Shown one piece after another: positions 36,721 through 45,486 of a stretch of DNA of 64,000 nt (positions are counted from its first letter, which is position 1; each line of letters opens with the position of its first letter). Made by a program: the position numbers and the translations under genes. The notes beneath the pieces are model-generated. The model was not told the DNA's origin. It saw only the letters and a program-made list of their open reading frames with translations, and did not search any database. Source of the stretch: Dolichospermum sp. FACHB-1091 (lineage in GTDB: Bacteria > Cyanobacteriota > Cyanobacteriia > Cyanobacteriales > Nostocaceae); the NCBI RefSeq assembly GCF_014697585.1, contig NZ_JACJSB010000001.1, forward strand, positions 124,001 to 188,000, read 5' to 3'.

Positions 36721-37205
36721 TTCCAGACTAACTCCATTTAGATAGTAGATTTTTCGGGAGTAGATACACCTTTAATTATTGTTTATGCCATTTTCATCAT
36801 AACTTTGAAATAGCAAATATCAATCCAGTCAAAATACTAAAACTTAGTCAATGTAAAAACCTAACTGCATAGTATTTAGCAGTTTTCTTAACTTCTGAAA
36901 ATACACCTCATTCCGTGTATTAGAATCACAGAATTTTAGTATACATACTTGATTAGGAATTTGCTATTGAAATGAAAAAAATATTATTCCCCTACAACTT
37001 AACAATTTATAACGTTTTTTTAAAATATGCAACATAAACAATTCAAAAAAATTCAAAAAAATTCAAAAAAACTCAAAAAAACTCAAAAAAATCAGAAAAT
37101 TCAAAAAATCCAGTCATTAATACTGATAAACCTATCTTTCTTTGCCAGCCTGTGAAAAAATCAAGTTTATAGGGCAAAATTCCCAAATTTCCACTGATTT
37201 TATGA
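36721..37205. other. AT-rich spacer upstream of invertase
   Basis: No gene is seen. It should contain the invertase promoter on the minus strand, which I cannot place with confidence. The outer part holds the phased A-tract array at 37041-37110. Confidence 0.4.
37041..37110. repeat. Helically phased A-tracts, 10-bp unit
   Basis: Tandem decamers ATTCAAAAAA (three) and ACTCAAAAAA (two), then two degenerate units. The A6 runs recur every 10 bp, in phase with the DNA helix, which is the classic arrangement for intrinsic bending. It lies about 320 bp upstream of the invertase start. Confidence 0.8.
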
Positions 37206-37850
37206 TCAATTATGTGTGTTTAATTGCTGCTGAAACTTTTGATATGCTTGATTAACTGCTTGGATGGCAGTTTTAGCAATAACAGAACTGTTAATATCAG
37301 TATGATATAATTTAGCTAATCTCAGATAGGCCAGTTTGACATCTTTGGGGTGAGTTTTCAGTTCTACGCCTAAAATTTCCCACCATTCCCCAATTAATGG
37401 TAAATTATCGCCCCTGTCAAGTTGCCAAATCTTGATAGTCCCACCTTGATCACCACTAATCAGCATTGTACCATCTAGACTAAAAACTAGGGGACAAAAA
37501 CCAGAAATAGTTGCCAATAATGCCCCATTTTGAAGATTCCAAAGTTTGATAATTCCCTCTTGACTACTACTAGCAATAATTTTACTATCTGGGTGAATAG
37601 CAATAGCAGAAATAGCCCTTGAGTAGATTTTCAGAGTCCGGTATAATTCCCCCGTATGAAGATGCCACAGTTTAATTGTACTATCTGTACTACCACTAAT
37701 AAAAGTTTGATTATCAGGAGTAATTGCTAATGTATTTACTGCTGCTAAATGCTGATTAATAATATAACAGTTTTCCCCAGTTTGTAAATTCCAGATTCTA
37801 ATAGTTTTATCCCCCATACTTGTACTTTTCTCATAAACTCTTGAATAAAA
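37206..37850 (-). pseudogene. WD40 plus J-like domain protein, 5'-truncated remnant
   Basis: About 203 residues from the first ATG (37817). Residues 1-140 are WD40 repeats (GDKTIRIWNLQTGE; STDSTIKLWHLHTGE; SSQEGIIKLWNLQNG; GGTIKIWQLDRG), too few (about four) for a closed propeller. The C-terminal 65 residues resemble a J domain (WWEILGVELKTHPKDVKLAYLRLAKLYHTD...), with HTD in place of HPD. The frame enters mid-repeat (SMGDKTIRIWNL) and is closed by TGA at about 37851, so the 5' part has been lost. It may still be translated, but I treat it as a decayed gene. Confidence 0.55.
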
Positions 37851-38058
37851 TCACCCCATCATTTAATTTCATTAATTTTAGCCTTGAAGTTTTTTGGACG
37901 CTCCCAGTAAATAATACTTGTATACTATTCAATAGTGATTGCTTCCCTATCTCTCGGCGTTGATGGGGCGACCTAGTAATCGCTTGTGCCAGTTGCGTAA
38001 GTCCTGTAAAGGATGAAAACGGGGATTTTATCACTAATTACCAATTACCTTGATTATT

Positions 38059-38220
38059 ATGGGTCGTGTTCGTTCTAAATCCGATTTACCGGAAAAAATC
38101 TGTGTAGTCTGTCAACGTCCCTTTACTTGGCGGAAAAAATGGCAAGATTGTTGGGATGAGGTAAAATATTGTTCAGAACGTTGTCGTCGTCGTCGTTCTC
38201 AGGCTAAAAATGAGACTTAG
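38059..38220 (+). CDS. DUF2256 small cysteine-rich protein
   Basis: A 53-residue basic protein. The pattern CVVCQRPFTWRKKWQDCW...VKYCSERCRRRR matches the DUF2256 family: Cys-x2-Cys near residue 15, the PFTWRKKW block and a second CxxxC pair at YCSERC. These residues suggest a treble-clef-like zinc site. Function is unknown. It starts at ATG 38059 and lies 61 bases before the isoaspartyl peptidase gene, so cotranscription is possible. Confidence 0.8.
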   Translation: MGRVRSKSDLPEKICVVCQRPFTWRKKWQDCWDEVKYCSERCRRRRSQAKNET

Positions 38221-38281
38221 GGAACATTGACAATGGATAATTAACAATTAACAATTAATGACGAACAAATAAGAAAATAAC

Positions 38282-39235
38282 ATGACATTACAAGTACAAC
38301 CTAAATTAATTATTCATGGTGGCGCTGGTAGTTCTCTGCAAGGTAAGGGGGGATTGATAGCGGTTCGCAACTCTCTATCTAAAATCGTTGCAGATGTTTA
38401 TACTCTTTTACTGAATGGTGCAAATGCAACGGAAGCTGTAGTTCGAGGCTGTCAAATGTTAGAAGATGAACCACGCTTTAATGCTGGTACTGGTTCTGTA
38501 CTGCAATCTGATGGACAAATTCGCATGAGTGCTTCTATCATGGATGGGACTACTGGCCGTTTTAGTGGTGTAATTAATGTGTCACGGGTAAAAAACCCGA
38601 TTGAAATGGCACTATTTTTACAAAATTCCGATGACCGGGTTTTGTCTGATTATGGTGCGGCCGAGTTAGCGCGGGAGTTACAAATTCCTAGTTACAATGG
38701 TTTAACTGATTTGCGCTTGCAAGAATGGACTCTAGAACGTCAAGGTAATTTTCAAAGAACTATGGCTGGGGTGGTAGCAGAACCAGAGATGGCATTAAGT
38801 AGTAATGCGGGCAGGGGAACTATTGGTGTTGTGGCTTTAGATGGTGATGGTAAATTAGCTGCTGGTACTTCTACAGGTGGTAAGGGCTTTGAAAGAATTG
38901 GGCGCGTCAGTGATTCAGCGATGCCAGCAGGTAATTATGCAAATTTTCATGCAGGTGTTAGTTGTACAGGTATTGGTGAAGATATTATTGATGAGTGTTT
39001 AGCTGCTAAGGTTGTAGTGAGGGTAACAGATGGAATGTCTCTACAGGATGCAATGCAGAAATCATTTACAGAAGCGCGGAAAAATAACAGGGATTTTGGA
39101 GCGATCGCTCTAGATGCCACTGGCATGATATCCTATGGTAAAATCTGTGAGGTATTACTGGCTGCTTACCATAATGGAGAAAACATTGGTGATACTTTAG
39201 AATGGAATGATCAAGAATTAATTGGTCATGGGTAA
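38282..39235 (+). CDS. Isoaspartyl peptidase / L-asparaginase (Ntn hydrolase, type 2)
   Basis: A 317-residue Ntn-hydrolase precursor cleaved autocatalytically into two subunits before Thr180 (in GRGTIGVVALD), the nucleophile. The alpha subunit has IHGGAG, FNAGTGSVLQSDG and MDGTTGRFSGV. The beta subunit has GTSTGGKGFERIGRVSDSAMPAGNYA, containing the substrate-binding GRVSDS. Such enzymes hydrolyse beta-aspartyl dipeptides and asparagine; in Anabaena a relative completes cyanophycin breakdown by splitting beta-aspartyl-arginine. No cyanophycinase is nearby, so that role is inferred. Confidence 0.9.
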   Translation: MTLQVQPKLIIHGGAGSSLQGKGGLIAVRNSLSKIVADVYTLLLNGANATEAVVRGCQMLEDEPRFNAGTGSVLQSDGQIRMSASIMDGTTGRFSGVINVSRVKNPIEMALFLQNSDDRVLSDYGAAELARELQIPSYNGLTDLRLQEWTLERQGNFQRTMAGVVAEPEMALSSNAGRGTIGVVALDGDGKLAAGTSTGGKGFERIGRVSDSAMPAGNYANFHAGVSCTGIGEDIIDECLAAKVVVRVTDGMSLQDAMQKSFTEARKNNRDFGAIALDATGMISYGKICEVLLAAYHNGENIGDTLEWNDQELIGHG

Positions 39236-39284
39236 TTGGTAATGGGTCATGGGTCATGGGTCATGGGTCATGGGTAATGGGTAA
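39232..39284 (+). repeat. Heptamer array, GGGTCAT / GGGTAAT
   Basis: Seven or so tandem heptamers immediately after, and overlapping, the peptidase stop codon. A TGCGTTACG...TAACACACC palindrome follows at about 39303-39332. Confidence 0.75.
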
Positions 39285-39388
39285 AACACAGCTATAGATA
39301 AGGTGCGTTACGAAGACAGCTAACACACCCTACTTATTTACTTATTTACTTATTTACTTGTTCTTCTTTCTGCTTGCGGGGTAAAAAA

Positions 39389-40828
39389 ATGAATATTCCC
39401 TTAACACAATCTGATCATGATGTTCGCACAGCATTAAAAGCAATTTGGGGATATGATGATTTTCGTCCTCCCCAAAAGGAAATTGTTAACTGTTTAATAT
39501 CAAAAAAAGATGCTTTAATTATTATGCCCACAGGTGGGGGAAAATCTATTTGTTTTCAACTTCCCGCACTACTAAATACAGGACTAACTTTAGTAATTTC
39601 TCCCTTGGTCGCACTAATGGAAAACCAAGTTGAGGAATTACGTCAAAAACAGCAAAAAGCAGCACTTTTACACAGTGAACTACCCGCATTACAACGACAG
39701 AAAACTTTACAAGCTTTAGAAAACAAGGAATTAAGATTATTATATTTATCTCCTGAAACCTTACTGAGTCCAATAGTTTGGCAAAAATTGTGTAATCCTC
39801 AACTACAAATTAATGGTTTAATACTAGATGAAGCCCATTGTTTAGTCCAATGGGGTGATACTTTTCGTCCAGTTTACCGACGTTTAGGAACTGTGCGGGA
39901 AGCGTTGCTAAAATCAAAACCACCAGGAACAAAAATTAGTATAGCAGCTTTTACCGCCACTGCTGATCCTGTAGCTGAAAAGATTATTTCTCAAGTTTTA
40001 AAATTAGACAAACCTGATATTTTTAAGATTAATCCCTATCGAGAAAATTTAAATCCTATTGTCCAAATTGCTTGGACTCCTAGAGGAAGAAAACAACAAT
40101 TATTAAAGTTTATACAAAAACGACCAAACCAAGTTGGTTTAATTTATGTAAGAACTCGAAAAGATAGTGAAAATTTAGCCAATTGGTTAACAGAAATGGG
40201 TTATCATACTGCTAGTTATCATGCAGGATTAAGCCCTACAGAACGCCGAAATATTGAAGCTAATTGGTTAGGTGGAAAAATCCTGTTTGTGGTCTGTACT
40301 TGTGCTTTTGGTATGGGGATAAATAAATCTGATGTGCGTTGGGTGGTTCATTTTCATGCACCATATTTATTATCGGAATATGTACAAGAAATAGGGAGAG
40401 CGGGAAGAGACGGGAAACCTGCTGATGTTTTAACCTTCGTCAGTGAACCAACAGGATTTTTAGATTCTGGGGATAAACAAAGACAGAAATTTTTTGAACA
40501 ACAACTACAATTACAACAACAAAAAGCGCGAAAATTAGTTAAGAAGTTACCACCCCAAGGGGAAATAAATAGTGTAATTAAAGAATTTCCAGATAGTGCG
40601 GTGGCGCTTTCTCTTCTCCATAGTAACGGACAATTGGAATGGCTTGATCCTTTTCATTTTTCTATTTCTTCTCAGTCAGTAAATTCATCAAAAACCCAAT
40701 TACAAACTGGTAAACTGAGTGAATATCTCACTACTAAACAGTGTCGTTGGCGGTTTTTATTAAATGCTTTTGGCTTTGAAACACCGACTATTAATTGGCG
40801 TTGTGGACATTGTGATAATTGTGATTAA
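39389..40828 (+). CDS. recQ: RecQ family ATP-dependent DNA helicase, short form
   Basis: A 479-residue superfamily 2 helicase that unwinds DNA 3'-5' in repair and recombination. Visible motifs are FRPPQKEIV (motif 0), MPTGGGKSICFQLP (Walker A), LDEAHCLVQWG (DEAH box), FTATADP (III), YHAGLSPTERR (V region) and QEIGRAGRDGKPA (VI). The zinc-binding part survives as CRWRFLL...CGHCDNC at the very C-terminus, where the chain ends, so the winged helix is atypical and HRDC is absent. ATG 39389 is preferred over TTG 39374. Neighbours do not suggest an operon. Confidence 0.85.
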   Translation: MNIPLTQSDHDVRTALKAIWGYDDFRPPQKEIVNCLISKKDALIIMPTGGGKSICFQLPALLNTGLTLVISPLVALMENQVEELRQKQQKAALLHSELPALQRQKTLQALENKELRLLYLSPETLLSPIVWQKLCNPQLQINGLILDEAHCLVQWGDTFRPVYRRLGTVREALLKSKPPGTKISIAAFTATADPVAEKIISQVLKLDKPDIFKINPYRENLNPIVQIAWTPRGRKQQLLKFIQKRPNQVGLIYVRTRKDSENLANWLTEMGYHTASYHAGLSPTERRNIEANWLGGKILFVVCTCAFGMGINKSDVRWVVHFHAPYLLSEYVQEIGRAGRDGKPADVLTFVSEPTGFLDSGDKQRQKFFEQQLQLQQQKARKLVKKLPPQGEINSVIKEFPDSAVALSLLHSNGQLEWLDPFHFSISSQSVNSSKTQLQTGKLSEYLTTKQCRWRFLLNAFGFETPTINWRCGHCDNCD

Positions 40829-40875
40829 ATCAACAAACACAATTATGTTCCCAAAATTCTTTATCTTTAAATTTT

Positions 40876-41067
40876 TTGGTTTTGTTAGATAAAGAACTAA
40901 GCAATGAGAAAATGCTGTCTGAATATAAAGCGCAACAATCATTTGAGAGAGGATTTAGTTTTCTCAAAAATCGTTTATTTTTAAGAGATAGTATTTTTCT
41001 GAAAAGCTCAGAAAGAATCTATTTTTTTCGGGTAAAGGTAATTTTTTACTCCTTTTTTATGAAGTAA
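40876..41067 (+). pseudogene. Transposase C-terminal remnant, IS1634/IS4-like
   Basis: A fragment of about 63 codons. The stretch LSEYKAQQSFERGFSFLKNRLFLRDSIFLKSSERI closely matches the conserved YKGQQSVERGFRFLKDPLF...KKPERI pattern near the end of IS1634-type transposases (family pattern recalled, not searched). Sequence on both sides is unrelated, so only a scar of the element remains, just after recQ. Confidence 0.6.
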
Positions 41068-41107
41068 ATCCCGTACCGATTGTGACAGTTAAGGGTGCGG
41101 AATGTGG

Positions 41108-41160
41108 GTTACATGACTACTTAATCAGATGGTGGGTTACGCTGTTGCTAACCCACCCTA
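41108..41160. repeat. Dispersed palindrome, GGTGGGTTACGC...GCTAACCCACC
   Basis: GGTGGGTTA and TAACCCACC arms face each other, followed by CTACG. It is related to the TTGGGTTACGC palindrome at 34742-34770. Confidence 0.6.
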
Positions 41161-41288
41161 CGTATATCTTAAGATTTCAAGGTGATAATTCACTCAATCG
41201 CCTTGTAAGCTGTTTTAAAATAACCAACCGTTCTCCTTCTTGTCTACCCTCTTGTGACTCCCGACTCCTGCTGTAATCTAAATAATAT

Positions 41289-41846
41289 TTATTCTCCAAT
41301 AGTTTCCTTTGCTACTCGTTGATGAGATGCTACCGCCAAAAGTTCCTCTACTATATCCCAAGCAGATGCACATTCACGAGAAGAATCACCTTTGGCTGTA
41401 CAAGTTGCTCTCGCTTCTTCCCGTGCTACTTCTATTTCATCCTCAATAAAGAGGCGTTTAGGATTTTCAAACAAGTCACTTTTTCTGAGAATATCAGTAA
41501 TAGAAATTATCCCTAATAACTTACCTTTAATTACAGGAGCGCGACGGATATGGGTGTGAGCAAATAAACGAGCTACATACTCTACTCCAAGCTCAGGATT
41601 AACGACAATACAAGGTTTGGTCATAATTTCATAAACTCGCACTTGTTTGGAGTCTTTGCCATAGGCAGCAACTTTATAAACAATATCAGTTTCGGTGATC
41701 ATGCCATAGGGATCATTTTCTGTACGAGGTTCGACAATTAAAGAACGTAAACCTTTAGAATTCATCAAACTTACAGCTTCCGCTACAGTTGCTGAACCAC
41801 GAATTGTAATTACTTCTGTGGTCATTATGTCTTCAGCTTTCATCAT
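41289..41846 (-). CDS. CBS-CP12 fusion protein
   Basis: A 185-residue fusion. Residues 1-125 are a Bateman pair of CBS domains (MKAEDIMTTEVITIRGSATV...; YEIMTKPCIVVNPE...), which usually bind adenylates. Residues about 137-180 are a CP12 segment with Cys149, Cys159 and the core AWDIVEEL (162-169). CP12 is a redox-switched linker that ties GAPDH to phosphoribulokinase and shuts the Calvin cycle in the dark. The C-terminal Cys pair of classical CP12 is missing. It is the third gene after thioredoxin and a zinc-ribbon gene with gaps of 12-13 bases, so it is almost certainly in their operon. Confidence 0.88.
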   Translation of the reverse strand: MMKAEDIMTTEVITIRGSATVAEAVSLMNSKGLRSLIVEPRTENDPYGMITETDIVYKVAAYGKDSKQVRVYEIMTKPCIVVNPELGVEYVARLFAHTHIRRAPVIKGKLLGIISITDILRKSDLFENPKRLFIEDEIEVAREEARATCTAKGDSSRECASAWDIVEELLAVASHQRVAKETIGE

Positions 41847-41857
41847 GGTTAAAATCC

Positions 41858-42202
41858 TTAAAGTAATGAGTATGAATCTGTGGAATTTTGATTTGGTAAA
41901 TGGAAAAATATCGAGCAGAATGAAATAGATTCACTCATCATTAATATTTCTTCTTCACAAATTTCTGGAGAAAGATGAGATGTAGTTAATGGTTTAAAGT
42001 TGCTTGGTATTCCCGGTGCGTAAGCTTCAATTACACTACCATCCAGAGAGCGCATTACCATCAGGTAGTCACAAACTGGACACTCTGTACGGATAATTTG
42101 ATTCATTAAAGAATGCTTGTGAGCTAGTTTTCCATCAGTTAAAAACTGACGTTTTGCTTCACTACCGCAATTAGGACATGGAAATATATACGCTCTCTGC
42201 AT
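41858..42202 (-). CDS. Small zinc-ribbon protein in the thioredoxin operon
   Basis: A 114-residue protein with CPNC (residues 9-12) and CPVC (about 41-44), likely one zinc ribbon, then SLDGSVIEAYAPGI. Similar cyanobacterial proteins exist and are sometimes mislabelled PriA because of the Cys pattern; there is no helicase domain. The last 40 residues are low in recognisable features. It sits 12 bases after thioredoxin and 11 bases before CBS-CP12, so it may take part in the same redox circuit. Function is unknown. Confidence 0.65.
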   Translation of the reverse strand: MQRAYIFPCPNCGSEAKRQFLTDGKLAHKHSLMNQIIRTECPVCDYLMVMRSLDGSVIEAYAPGIPSNFKPLTTSHLSPEICEEEILMMSESISFCSIFFHLPNQNSTDSYSLL

Positions 42203-42214
42203 GGAAAAACCCCC

Positions 42215-42574
42215 TCAAGAAGGTGAAAGTATTTTGTTTAAAGCTGTGGTGAATTTCTCATAGGGAACTACCCCCACAATTGTTTCTGATAAGTCACCAT
42301 CCTTGAAAAACATAACTGCGGGAATACTGCGAATACCGTACTTTTCAGCAACGCTTTTATTTTTGCCGTCACCAACATCTAATTTGACCACTTTTACCCG
42401 ATCTTTGTATTCTTCGGCTAGTTTATCCATTAAAGGAGCAACGATTTTACAAGGTCCGCACCAAGTTGCGGTACAGTCCATCACAAACAATTCTTTCTTC
42501 TCTAAAAGCGATTCAAAGTCTGATTTTTCGATATATTGAACAAGAGTTTCATTCGGACTTTCAGAAGTAGCCAT
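42215..42574 (-). CDS. Thioredoxin
   Basis: A 119-residue thioredoxin with the active site WCGPC (Cys39/Cys42), the buried Asp in VVKLDVGD and cis-proline in RSIPAVMFF. An extra cysteine, Cys34, lies just before the active site (MDCTATWCGPC). ATG 42574 with GGAG about 7 bases upstream is preferred over an upstream non-ATG start that would add five residues. It reduces target disulphides in the cytoplasm. Being first in an operon with CBS-CP12 points to that protein's CP12 cysteines, or GAPDH/PRK, as likely targets. Confidence 0.9.
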   Translation of the reverse strand: MATSESPNETLVQYIEKSDFESLLEKKELFVMDCTATWCGPCKIVAPLMDKLAEEYKDRVKVVKLDVGDGKNKSVAEKYGIRSIPAVMFFKDGDLSETIVGVVPYEKFTTALNKILSPS

Positions 42575-42784
42575 AGGTTTCTCCAGCAAAAATTTAAATT
42601 GGTGATTATCTGGTTGGGAAATGGGAAGTTGTCAATGATAAAATGGAATGTCCATGAGTTAAATTATTGATTGAGGTCAAGCCAAAACCAGAATTACAGT
42701 AACCCTGATGCCATAGAAAGTTCAATCTTTTGATGTTTCTTTTTTTTCGCATAAAATACTCACGACTTTTACTTGATTTTTGGG

Positions 42785-43441
42785 TTATGCAGATAAAATC
42801 TGTTTTCCTTCCTTGATTGATTTCTTCCTAATATTTAAAGTTTTTTGATCTGTTATTAACCGAGGTTTAGAAATAGCATCTTGCAAAAATTGAGTTACCA
42901 TTTCCACTGAACGATCGCCATTAATCACAGTTAAAAAACCTCGTTGGCGATAATGCTGAATTAGGGAAGCAGAATACTCTTGATAGACTTCTATTCTTCT
43001 GTAAATAACCTCATAATTATCCTCTGAACGACCCCGTTGCAGTAACCTTTGTACCAAAACATCAATGGGGGCATAGAAGCTAAAAACTTGGTTATAAAGC
43101 TTTTCTGATGATACAGCTTTGCTTTGAGCTAGGATTTCTAATAGTAGTTGATCAAGAAGCTTTACCTGGGACAAATTACTAGGAAATCCATCTAGAATCC
43201 AACCCCTTTGAGCAGAGGAATGACTTAAGCGTTTGCGGATGATATCAAGGATTAAATCATCTGGAATTAAATCACCTTTTTCTACATACGGCTTGACTTT
43301 TAAGCCCAAATAAGTCTCTTTTGCGATCGCCTGATGGAATATATCATCAATAGATATATGGGGAATTTGCCATTGGCTTGATATTGCAGCCGCTTGCGTA
43401 CTTTTCCCAGCACCTGGTACTCCCAAGAAAATCAATCGCAT
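42785..43441 (-). CDS. Adenylate kinase-like protein
   Basis: A 218-residue nucleoside monophosphate kinase. The P-loop is GVPGAGKST (7-15), followed by ISIDDIFHQAI (AMP side), GWILDGFPSNLSQ and RGRSEDNYEVIYRRIEVY, with a short lid. Family members interconvert ATP, ADP and AMP. DIDDIFHQAI replaces the usual DMLR region and the C-terminal 30 residues are basic and unusual, so this is probably a paralog rather than the main ribosomal-operon adk. It lies 210 bases upstream of thioredoxin on the same strand, near two CBS proteins that could sense its products. Confidence 0.75.
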   Translation of the reverse strand: MRLIFLGVPGAGKSTQAAAISSQWQIPHISIDDIFHQAIAKETYLGLKVKPYVEKGDLIPDDLILDIIRKRLSHSSAQRGWILDGFPSNLSQVKLLDQLLLEILAQSKAVSSEKLYNQVFSFYAPIDVLVQRLLQRGRSEDNYEVIYRRIEVYQEYSASLIQHYRQRGFLTVINGDRSVEMVTQFLQDAISKPRLITDQKTLNIRKKSIKEGKQILSA

Positions 43442-43637
43442 TTAAACACCCCCTATTTTCAACCGCAGATCAGACCGACAGAACCGCTCTCCGTAGCCAT
43501 GCAAAAATTAATATCAGAGTTGATAAAGTAAATGCAAAGATAGAAAGACGTAAACAAAAATCTCACTCATCAACTGGCAAAGACCAATATTTGAGATATA
43601 ATCCCCATAGAATAGAAATGATTTTTTTCTAAAAACA

Positions 43638-43979
43638 ATGGCAACTGAAAAATCAAAAGACTCTTACATCAGAGACAAGCTAGACCAAGCCAGAAAAGCG
43701 AAAGCGGCCAGTGGCGGCTATGCCGGCTATGGTTCACCTGCTTTTGGTCAACAGTCTGTTAATGGTGAATTAGTCGAAAATCCATCTGAACAACAGATTA
43801 TTGAATTAATTCGCCGTCACCACAAGTCAGGAAAATCACTTCCACAAATCGCCGCTTGGCTTAACCAGCAAGGATATCAAACCAAGCGGGGGAGTCAATG
43901 GCAACCTGTATCAGTTAAAAGGGTTTTAGACAGGCTCTATGGTAAAATACAAAGAATTTCCGGTATGGATGAAGACTGA
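43638..43979 (+). CDS. Small protein built from a serine-recombinase 'Recombinase' segment
   Basis: A 113-residue basic protein. The central and C-terminal part (GGYAGYGSPAFGQ; IIELIRRHHKSGKSLPQIAAWLNQQGYQTKRG; QWQPVSVKRVLDRLYG) matches the 'Recombinase' DNA-binding region of large serine recombinases. The catalytic resolvase domain (Ser, Arg cluster) is absent, so it cannot recombine DNA alone. The frame is clean, with ATG 43638, so I treat it as a domesticated DNA-binding protein rather than debris. It is transcribed divergently from the adenylate-kinase-like gene. Confidence 0.7.
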   Translation: MATEKSKDSYIRDKLDQARKAKAASGGYAGYGSPAFGQQSVNGELVENPSEQQIIELIRRHHKSGKSLPQIAAWLNQQGYQTKRGSQWQPVSVKRVLDRLYGKIQRISGMDED

Positions 43980-44225
43980 TGTACATATTGGCTCTAATTT
44001 AGAACCACAAAGTAAAAATGTCTTTTTTACCCCTACTGGGATAGATAACCCCGAATCTTATCCCATATTTACCTTTTGATAATTCAATCCTTTATATATA
44101 AACTGTTTCCCCCCTTTCATCCTTTACATCCCTCGTATTGTAACTGAAATTTATAGAAAATAATATGTATATGACAAAAAAATTTACAAAACTTTATAAA
44201 TTAACTTCATCGGCTATTGTCAAAT

Positions 44226-45428
44226 ATGGAAATTGATGACCCACTCATTGGCGTTCCTTGCTTAGAAGATGCGATAGATAAGCGTCCACTGGTTGTTACA
44301 CCGAATACTTCCCTAATTGATGTTGTCAATTTAATGAATCAGACGCGAGGTAATAGTTGTTTCTTACCTGATTTTGATTCAGAAATGGGTTTTAGTTCCA
44401 TGCAAGGTACGCGGTCAAGTTGTATTTTAGTTATAGAAGAAAACAAATTACTGGGCATTTTCACAGAAAGAGATGTTGTTAAACTGACAGCGATGGGTAG
44501 AGATTTTACTGGAGTGAAAATAGCTGATGTCATGATACATCCAGTAATAACCTTAGTGGAAACTTCATTTCGGGATATTTTTGCGGCACTGTTTTTATTT
44601 CGGCGGTATCGGATTCGCCATTTAGTGATAGTCAATGAAGATACACGAGTAGTAGGAATTGTTTCCCCAGAGAGTATTAGACAAGTTTTGCGCCCCACCA
44701 ATTTACTGAAAATGCGGCGGGTATCAGAAGTCATGACAAGCCAGGTAATTCATGCAGCACCCACAGCCTCCGTACTCAGCTTGGCGCAGATGATGGCAGA
44801 ATATCAAGTTAGTTGCGTGGTGATAACGAAAAGTGGTTCTGGGAATGATGCTGAATCCGCTTGTAAACCAGTAGGAATTGTTACAGAAAGAGACATAGTA
44901 CAATTTCAAGCATTGGGCTTAAATTTGCCTGAAATTCAAGCAAAAACAGTGATGAGTACACCGTTATTTTTACTGAGTCCAGAAGATTCCCTATGGTCTG
45001 CCCATCAAGAAATGCAAAAGCGACGAGTGCAGCGATTGGTTGTATCCTGGGATTGGGGCGCAAAGTTAGCTATAGTCACTCAAACCAGTTTATTGCGGAT
45101 ATTTGACCCATTGGAGATGTATGGAGTCATAGAAACCTTACAATTAACTGTAGCTCAATTAGAAACAGAAAAAGCTAAATATTTGCAGAACCAAAATAAT
45201 GCTAGAGAACTATCTGTACAGCCTAGTTTAAAGGAGATAGGGAAACAAAACATAGTTACTAATGAAAATTTAGATAATTTGATTGCTACTATTGAAAGCC
45301 GGATAGAACACTTGATCAAAAATCCTGATTTATCCAGAGAATTACAGCAAATGTATTTAGGTTTAGCAACAACGGAGATCCAGAAAATCCGTCATTGTCT
45401 TAATAACAGAAAAATCGTCAAAAATTGA
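44226..45428 (+). CDS. Protein with four CBS domains and C-terminal coiled coil
   Basis: A 400-residue cytoplasmic protein with two CBS pairs. Key stretches are SCILVIEENKLLGIFTERDVVKLTA, RIRHLVIVNEDTRVVGIVSPESIRQ, SCVVITKSG...VGIVTERDIVQFQA and VQRLVVSWDWGAKLAIVTQTSLLRI. A predicted coiled coil (ETLQLTVAQLETEKAKYLQNQ) and a helical tail follow. In larger cyanobacterial relatives a similar coil leads to PAS/kinase domains, absent here. ATG 44226 is preferred over TTG 44217. Adenylate or other ligand sensing is likely, partner unknown. Confidence 0.85.
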   Translation: MEIDDPLIGVPCLEDAIDKRPLVVTPNTSLIDVVNLMNQTRGNSCFLPDFDSEMGFSSMQGTRSSCILVIEENKLLGIFTERDVVKLTAMGRDFTGVKIADVMIHPVITLVETSFRDIFAALFLFRRYRIRHLVIVNEDTRVVGIVSPESIRQVLRPTNLLKMRRVSEVMTSQVIHAAPTASVLSLAQMMAEYQVSCVVITKSGSGNDAESACKPVGIVTERDIVQFQALGLNLPEIQAKTVMSTPLFLLSPEDSLWSAHQEMQKRRVQRLVVSWDWGAKLAIVTQTSLLRIFDPLEMYGVIETLQLTVAQLETEKAKYLQNQNNARELSVQPSLKEIGKQNIVTNENLDNLIATIESRIEHLIKNPDLSRELQQMYLGLATTEIQKIRHCLNNRKIVKN

Positions 45429-45486
45429 AGTTTTGGGAGATTTTACTATTCTCGACACAGATTTGTTTGATTGTGTTCACCTACTT

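Noticed and set aside
37041-37110. CRISPR array
   Set aside because: Unit is 10 bp without spacers. No other repeat-spacer pattern of CRISPR size, and no cas genes, were seen in the window.
40876-41067. Intact small gene after recQ
   Set aside because: Its central part matches a transposase C-terminus and the ends diverge, so it is a remnant, not a gene.
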